Shown here: positions 24,207 to 27,357 of the stretch, in pieces
Position numbering within the stretch: the first letter of the stretch is position 1
Layout of the letters: each line of letters opens with the position of its first letter
Source: Sulfurovaceae bacterium
GTDB lineage: Bacteria; Campylobacterota; Campylobacteria; Campylobacterales; Sulfurovaceae
Direction of reading: 5' to 3'
Assembly: GCA_029933395.1 (NCBI GenBank)
Contig: JAOZOG010000002.1
Span: 1-27,357 of the forward strand
Length of the DNA stretch: 27,357 nt
Made by a program: the position numbers and the translations under genes
The notes under the pieces: generated by a model
What the model was told of the DNA's origin: nothing
The model's input: only the letters and a program-made list of their open reading frames with translations
Database searches by the model: none

Positions 24207-25435
24207 AATCCATTCTCACACTACTGCTTGTCGTAACAGCTGCACAGACACTGCTGTCGGCAAAAGATAAACTCTTCATCGTGGAGCGCGAAAGCGAATC
24301 GCTCGCAACAATCCGTGATGGATTGATGCGCACCAAGATGAAGCATATGCACAATATGAACCATGGGATCGTTAAATTCAAAGGCCGCGAAGCCTACCTG
24401 ATATCCCGTGACGGTTATGTGGTCAAGTTCGATCCGATCGACGAGAAGGTGTTGGCAGAGTACAAGACAAGCAAATCAGCAATCGGTTTCGTAATTGGGA
24501 AAAACTATGTGGCAGTTGCCAATTATGACGACAAGAGTGTCGATATCCTGACCCGTGATCTCAAGCCGATCCAAAAGATAGAGACCGGTTCCAAAAATGT
24601 CGGGATCAAAATCTATAAGAACTATCTGATTTTTGCTCAGATGGATGCAGATAAAGTGACGGTACTCAAGGATGAGAACGAAGGCAAAGGATTGCCGAAA
24701 TTCAAGATCTACAAAGAGTTTGATAATGTCGGAAAGATGCCGTTCGATGCGATGATCAGGGAGGGGAACTATATTGTCGGTTTCTTCCTGAACAAGGCTT
24801 TTGGCGTGATCGACCTGGATAAGATGGAGTTCAAAGAGATCAAAATCACGGCAGATGGAAACAAACCGGTACTCAAAGTTCCACACTTTGGATTTTGGAG
24901 CTTGAGCAAAGATAAAGTGTTCATTCCTGCTGTAGGAGACAACAAAGTTTTGGTCTATGACAGCAAATTCCATTTTATCAAAAATATCGAGACGCTGGGG
25001 CTGCCTGTCTTTACTGCACTGAGTCCAAACAAAAAGTATCTGGCAGTCACCTTCTCCGGTAAAGATTTCCCCAAGATCCAGATCATCGATACGGAGACAC
25101 TGAAAATTATCAAAACATTCTCTTTTGCAGGAAAAGTGCTGCATGTCAGATGGTCCAACAGCGAACCGAAACTCTATGTCTCTGTGAATGATGCCAATCA
25201 AATCTCGGTGATCGATACCAATGACTGGTACCTCGAACGCGAAATTTACCAGGTCGAAAGGCCCTCGGGGATCTTTATCTATGAGATGGATGCCAATGAG
25301 GAGAGACGGGATGCCGGTGTCGCACCGAAAAAAAGTGTCGAACTGCTGGATGCAAAAAAGAAGAAAGCGGAAGAGGCCCGAAAAATATTTGAAGAGTCAC
25401 TGAAGAAGATGCAGCCAAAAGAGGAGAAAAAGTAA
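24203..25435 (+). CDS. nirF: heme d1 biosynthesis protein NirF
   Basis: About 410 residues: signal peptide (MKSILTLLLVVTAAQTLLSA), then a propeller related to the d1 domain of NirS but with no cytochrome c domain. The segment KPVLKVPHFGFWSLSKDKVFIPAVGDNKVLVYD is typical of NirF, as is the repeated I-D-T / I-D-L pattern. It acts in the periplasm in a late step of heme d1 formation. AAGGA stands 5 nt before the ATG; an earlier in-frame GTG lies inside nirJ and would destroy the signal peptide. The final ~30 residues form an unusual Lys/Glu-rich helix (LLDAKKKKAEEARKIFEES). It is coupled to nirJ and to the SUMT gene by start/stop overlaps. Confidence 0.9.
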   Translation: MKSILTLLLVVTAAQTLLSAKDKLFIVERESESLATIRDGLMRTKMKHMHNMNHGIVKFKGREAYLISRDGYVVKFDPIDEKVLAEYKTSKSAIGFVIGKNYVAVANYDDKSVDILTRDLKPIQKIETGSKNVGIKIYKNYLIFAQMDADKVTVLKDENEGKGLPKFKIYKEFDNVGKMPFDAMIREGNYIVGFFLNKAFGVIDLDKMEFKEIKITADGNKPVLKVPHFGFWSLSKDKVFIPAVGDNKVLVYDSKFHFIKNIETLGLPVFTALSPNKKYLAVTFSGKDFPKIQIIDTETLKIIKTFSFAGKVLHVRWSNSEPKLYVSVNDANQISVIDTNDWYLEREIYQVERPSGIFIYEMDANEERRDAGVAPKKSVELLDAKKKKAEEARKIFEESLKKMQPKEEKK

Positions 25436-26172
25436 TGGGAAAAGTCTATCTGACAGGTGCAGGCCCGGGAGATATCGATCTTCTGACAGTCAAGGCACTG
25501 CGCCTGGTGCGGGAGGCTGATGTGATCATCTACGATCGTCTCGCCAATGCAGATATTCTCAATGAAGCAAAAGATGGTTGTGAATTTGTCTATGTCGGCA
25601 AAAAAGACAGCCACCATACACTTCCCCAGGAAGAGATCAATGAAGTGATCTATCAAAATGCACTGAAGTATGAAACGGTCGTGAGGCTCAAGGGGGGAGA
25701 CCCTTTTGTTTTCGGTCGTGGCGGTGAGGAGGGGATCTATCTCGGGGAGCGGGGGATCAAGTTTGAATTCATTCCCGGCATTACCTCAGCGATCGCTGTT
25801 CCGGAGTATGCGGGTATCCCCGTCACACACCGTGGGATCACTGTATCCTTCCGCGTCGTGACCGGACACGAAGCAAGCAACAAAAGCCGCTCTCAGATCC
25901 CATGGGAAAATTACAAAACCGACGATACGATTATTTTTTTGATGGGGCTGCACCGTCTCAATGTCATTGCCGACAAGCTGATGGAGATCGGAAAGCCGGC
26001 AGATTATCCCGTAGCCGTAATCAGCCGGGGAACGACCAAAGATGAAAAAACGGTGATCGGTACCCTGGAGACGATCTGGGAAAAAGCCAGGGACCTGCCG
26101 ACACCGGCACTGATCGTAGTAGGTGAAGTGGTCAAGCTGCACGATCAGCTCAACTGGTTTGAGAAACCGTAG
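25435..26172 (+). CDS. cobA: uroporphyrinogen-III C-methyltransferase (SUMT; NirE role)
   Basis: A 245-residue SAM-dependent methylase making precorrin-2 from uroporphyrinogen III. SUMT signatures are present: V-Y-L-T-G-A-G-P-G-D near the start, V-R-L-K-G-G-D-P-F-V-F-G-R-G-G-E-E (~83-99), and P-G-I-T-S-A-I-A-V-P-E-Y-A-G-I-P-V-T-H-R. It has no CysG-type dehydrogenase domain. Placed directly after nirF with a TAATG overlap, it most likely works as NirE, supplying the precursor of heme d1; it could also serve siroheme or B12. The nirD/L/G/H decarboxylase genes needed for the next step are not in this window. Confidence 0.94.
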   Translation: MGKVYLTGAGPGDIDLLTVKALRLVREADVIIYDRLANADILNEAKDGCEFVYVGKKDSHHTLPQEEINEVIYQNALKYETVVRLKGGDPFVFGRGGEEGIYLGERGIKFEFIPGITSAIAVPEYAGIPVTHRGITVSFRVVTGHEASNKSRSQIPWENYKTDDTIIFLMGLHRLNVIADKLMEIGKPADYPVAVISRGTTKDEKTVIGTLETIWEKARDLPTPALIVVGEVVKLHDQLNWFEKP

Positions 26173-26185
26173 CTGCTGCCTTCTT

Positions 26186-26569
26186 ATGCGTAGCCTCCTG
26201 TTTATGCTGCTGTTCTCGGCACTGTTGTTTGCCGATGAGATCCTGCTCCCCAATGCCGACCTTCAAAATATCGACTTGAGGAACCGGGATCTGCGAAACT
26301 ACGATCTACACGGTGCCAATCTCAGAAACGCCGACCTCCGTGGCGCCAATCTCTATGGCGCCGATCTCTCCGGTGCGAATCTCTGCTGCGCCAAAGTCAA
26401 GGGTGCCAACTTCACTGCCTCGGATCTGACACAGGCCAATTTGAGCTACATTGATTTCAGGGATGTGGCGCTGATCGAAGTGATTTTGACGCAAGCTTTT
26501 TTTGAAAACGCGATCTGGACCAATGGCAAGCGCTGCGGCAAAGGATCGATCGGAAAGTGCCGTTTCTGA
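26186..26569 (+). CDS. secreted pentapeptide-repeat protein
   Basis: A 127-residue protein with a short signal peptide (MRSLLFMLLFSALLFADE) and about 14 tandem pentapeptides of the A(D/N)LxX type (residues ~22-92, such as DLHGANLRNADLRGANL), predicted to fold as a right-handed beta helix. The end is Cys/Lys-rich (KRCGKGSIGKCRF), perhaps a disulfide. No good ribosome site precedes the ATG, which lies 13 nt after the SUMT stop, suggesting translational coupling. It is the last gene of the heme d1 operon. Pentapeptide proteins are mostly of unknown role; a periplasmic one here could be a scaffold for NirF/NirS maturation, but that is only a guess. Confidence 0.82.
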   Translation: MRSLLFMLLFSALLFADEILLPNADLQNIDLRNRDLRNYDLHGANLRNADLRGANLYGADLSGANLCCAKVKGANFTASDLTQANLSYIDFRDVALIEVILTQAFFENAIWTNGKRCGKGSIGKCRF

Positions 26570-26607
26570 AAAACAGACTTTCTCAGCTTTATTGACTTCT
26601 CTTTTGC

Positions 26608-26613
26608 TACAAT
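26608..26613 (+). promoter_or_regulatory. -10 element of the Crp/Fnr gene
   Basis: TACAAT, giving a start near 26620 and a leader of about 32 nt to the ATG. The stretch at the class II activator position (26572-26585) is not a TTGAY-N4-ATCAA box, so the regulator does not seem to control itself through that site. Confidence 0.5.
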
Positions 26614-26651
26614 ACCTATTCAAATAAAAATAGTCCCAGGAAAAGGCAGCA

Positions 26652-27350
26652 ATGTACAATATCACCGATATCCAACTCTTTTCCAAACTCTCTGAACAAC
26701 ACCAAAAAGAGATCAAACAGAATGCCGTAGTCAGAAGCTACAGCAAAGACAGTATTGTCTTCTATGAGGAGGAGATGGGCGAGCACCTTTATATCATTTT
26801 GGAGGGTACGGTCAAGCTGTACAAAACAACCCCCAAAGGAACACAGATCCAGATCAATCGATTTGATGCCCCGGCTTTGGTGGGAGAGTATGCATGTTTT
26901 GAGAGGGCGCCGTTTCCTGCTACCTGCGAGTTCGTCACCGAGGGCAAAGTGGCAATGATCCGTTTTGACTATATTTTCAAAAATCTTGACAACCAGCAGT
27001 TCTCTCTCGAGCTGATCAAATCCCTCACCTCAAAAATTATGGTTCTTTCAGCCTTGATACACAAGGAGACGATCTACTCATCAGAGGCCAAAGTGGCCAA
27101 GATGCTGATAGAAAATGTGGAGATCTTCAGCAAGTTAAAGTACAACGAAATCGCTGCCATTCTCAATCTGACACCAGAGACACTCTCGCGGATTTTCAAG
27201 AAATTGAAAAAAGAGCATATTATCGAAATAAAGACCGGCTCCTATATCAAAATTCTCGATGCGGAAGCGCTGGAGACAGTGATTGAGAGCAACAAGGTTA
27301 AAACGTGTAATGATTGTATCTCTGACTTTAAAAAGGAGATTGGGCTGTAG
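26652..27350 (+). CDS. Crp/Fnr-family transcription regulator
   Basis: A 232-residue regulator: cyclic-nucleotide-binding-like sensor domain (~5-115, with HLYIILEGTVKLYK and LVGEYACFE), dimer helix (~115-145) and winged helix (~146-205). The recognition helix TPETLSRIFKKL has Glu176, Ser179 and Arg180 spaced as in FNR (E-xx-S-R), the set that reads TTGAT half-sites. It lacks the N-terminal cysteine cluster of FNR, so it should not carry an FNR-type 4Fe-4S cluster there, but ends with C-N-D-C (Cys219, Cys222). It is probably the activator of the TTGAY-N4-ATCAA promoters of this window, sensing NO or redox, like NnrR/DNR/NssR. A GGAAAAGG site precedes the ATG. Confidence 0.9.
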   Translation: MYNITDIQLFSKLSEQHQKEIKQNAVVRSYSKDSIVFYEEEMGEHLYIILEGTVKLYKTTPKGTQIQINRFDAPALVGEYACFERAPFPATCEFVTEGKVAMIRFDYIFKNLDNQQFSLELIKSLTSKIMVLSALIHKETIYSSEAKVAKMLIENVEIFSKLKYNEIAAILNLTPETLSRIFKKLKKEHIIEIKTGSYIKILDAEALETVIESNKVKTCNDCISDFKKEIGL

Positions 27351-27357
27351 GGTACCC

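Noticed and set aside
1..27357. tRNA or rRNA genes, CRISPR arrays, insertion sequences, prophage
   Set aside because: No cloverleaf, direct-repeat array, transposase or phage gene was seen on either strand; apart from the two palindromic repeat doublets no mobile element is supported.

Overview
The window reads as chromosomal DNA of a denitrifying Campylobacterota bacterium (Epsilonproteobacteria), most like a Sulfurovum-type chemolithotroph. Supporting this are the fused HisIE, a short signal-bearing porin ending in Phe, an SPFH protein with an Asn/Gly-rich N-terminus, tightly packed operons with many 1-20 nt overlaps and GTG/TTG starts, and a cytochrome-rich anaerobic respiration cluster. 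The genus is an inference; no rRNA or marker gene is present.

Left part (1-7.2 kb): the N-terminus of an RND efflux permease (minus strand), a secreted DUF2279/YfiM-like protein, then a minus-strand block: hisIE, a GH20 beta-N-acetylhexosaminidase and an MFS transporter in one operon, an SPFH/prohibitin protein, and ilvE. Two REP-like palindromic doublets sit between genes here.

Middle part (7.2-16.9 kb) is the respiratory core. A divergent pair of promoters drives three unknown small membrane/periplasmic proteins. Next is an operon holding a 3-helix membrane protein, norC, norB and a 50-residue single-helix protein. Cytochrome cd1 nitrite reductase (nirS), a pentaheme cytochrome c, a membrane-anchored diheme peroxidase and, convergently, a second pentaheme cytochrome follow.

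Right part (16.9-27.36 kb): a porin; a ClC-TrkA-TrkH operon (chloride plus potassium transport); then the heme d1 operon nirC-nirJ-nirF-SUMT (nirE function) ending in a secreted pentapeptide-repeat protein; and finally a Crp/Fnr-family regulator.

The genes fit one pathway. The SUMT, NirJ and NirF make heme d1 for NirS, NirS reduces nitrite to NO, NorCB reduces NO to N2O, and c-type cytochromes carry electrons. The strongest non-obvious signal is regulatory. Four 14-bp palindromes of the form TTGAY-N4-ATCAA (one with TTGTC) lie at a nearly fixed distance (31-32 bp centre to centre) from a -10 hexamer, the geometry of class II FNR-type activation. They mark five promoters: norCB, nirC-nirJ-nirF, the second pentaheme cytochrome, and the two divergent small-protein units. 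The regulator at the right end carries the E-xx-S-R recognition helix expected to read this half-site but lacks the N-terminal cysteines of FNR. The boxes therefore tie several undescribed small membrane proteins to NO/nitrite respiration. nirS itself has no such box.
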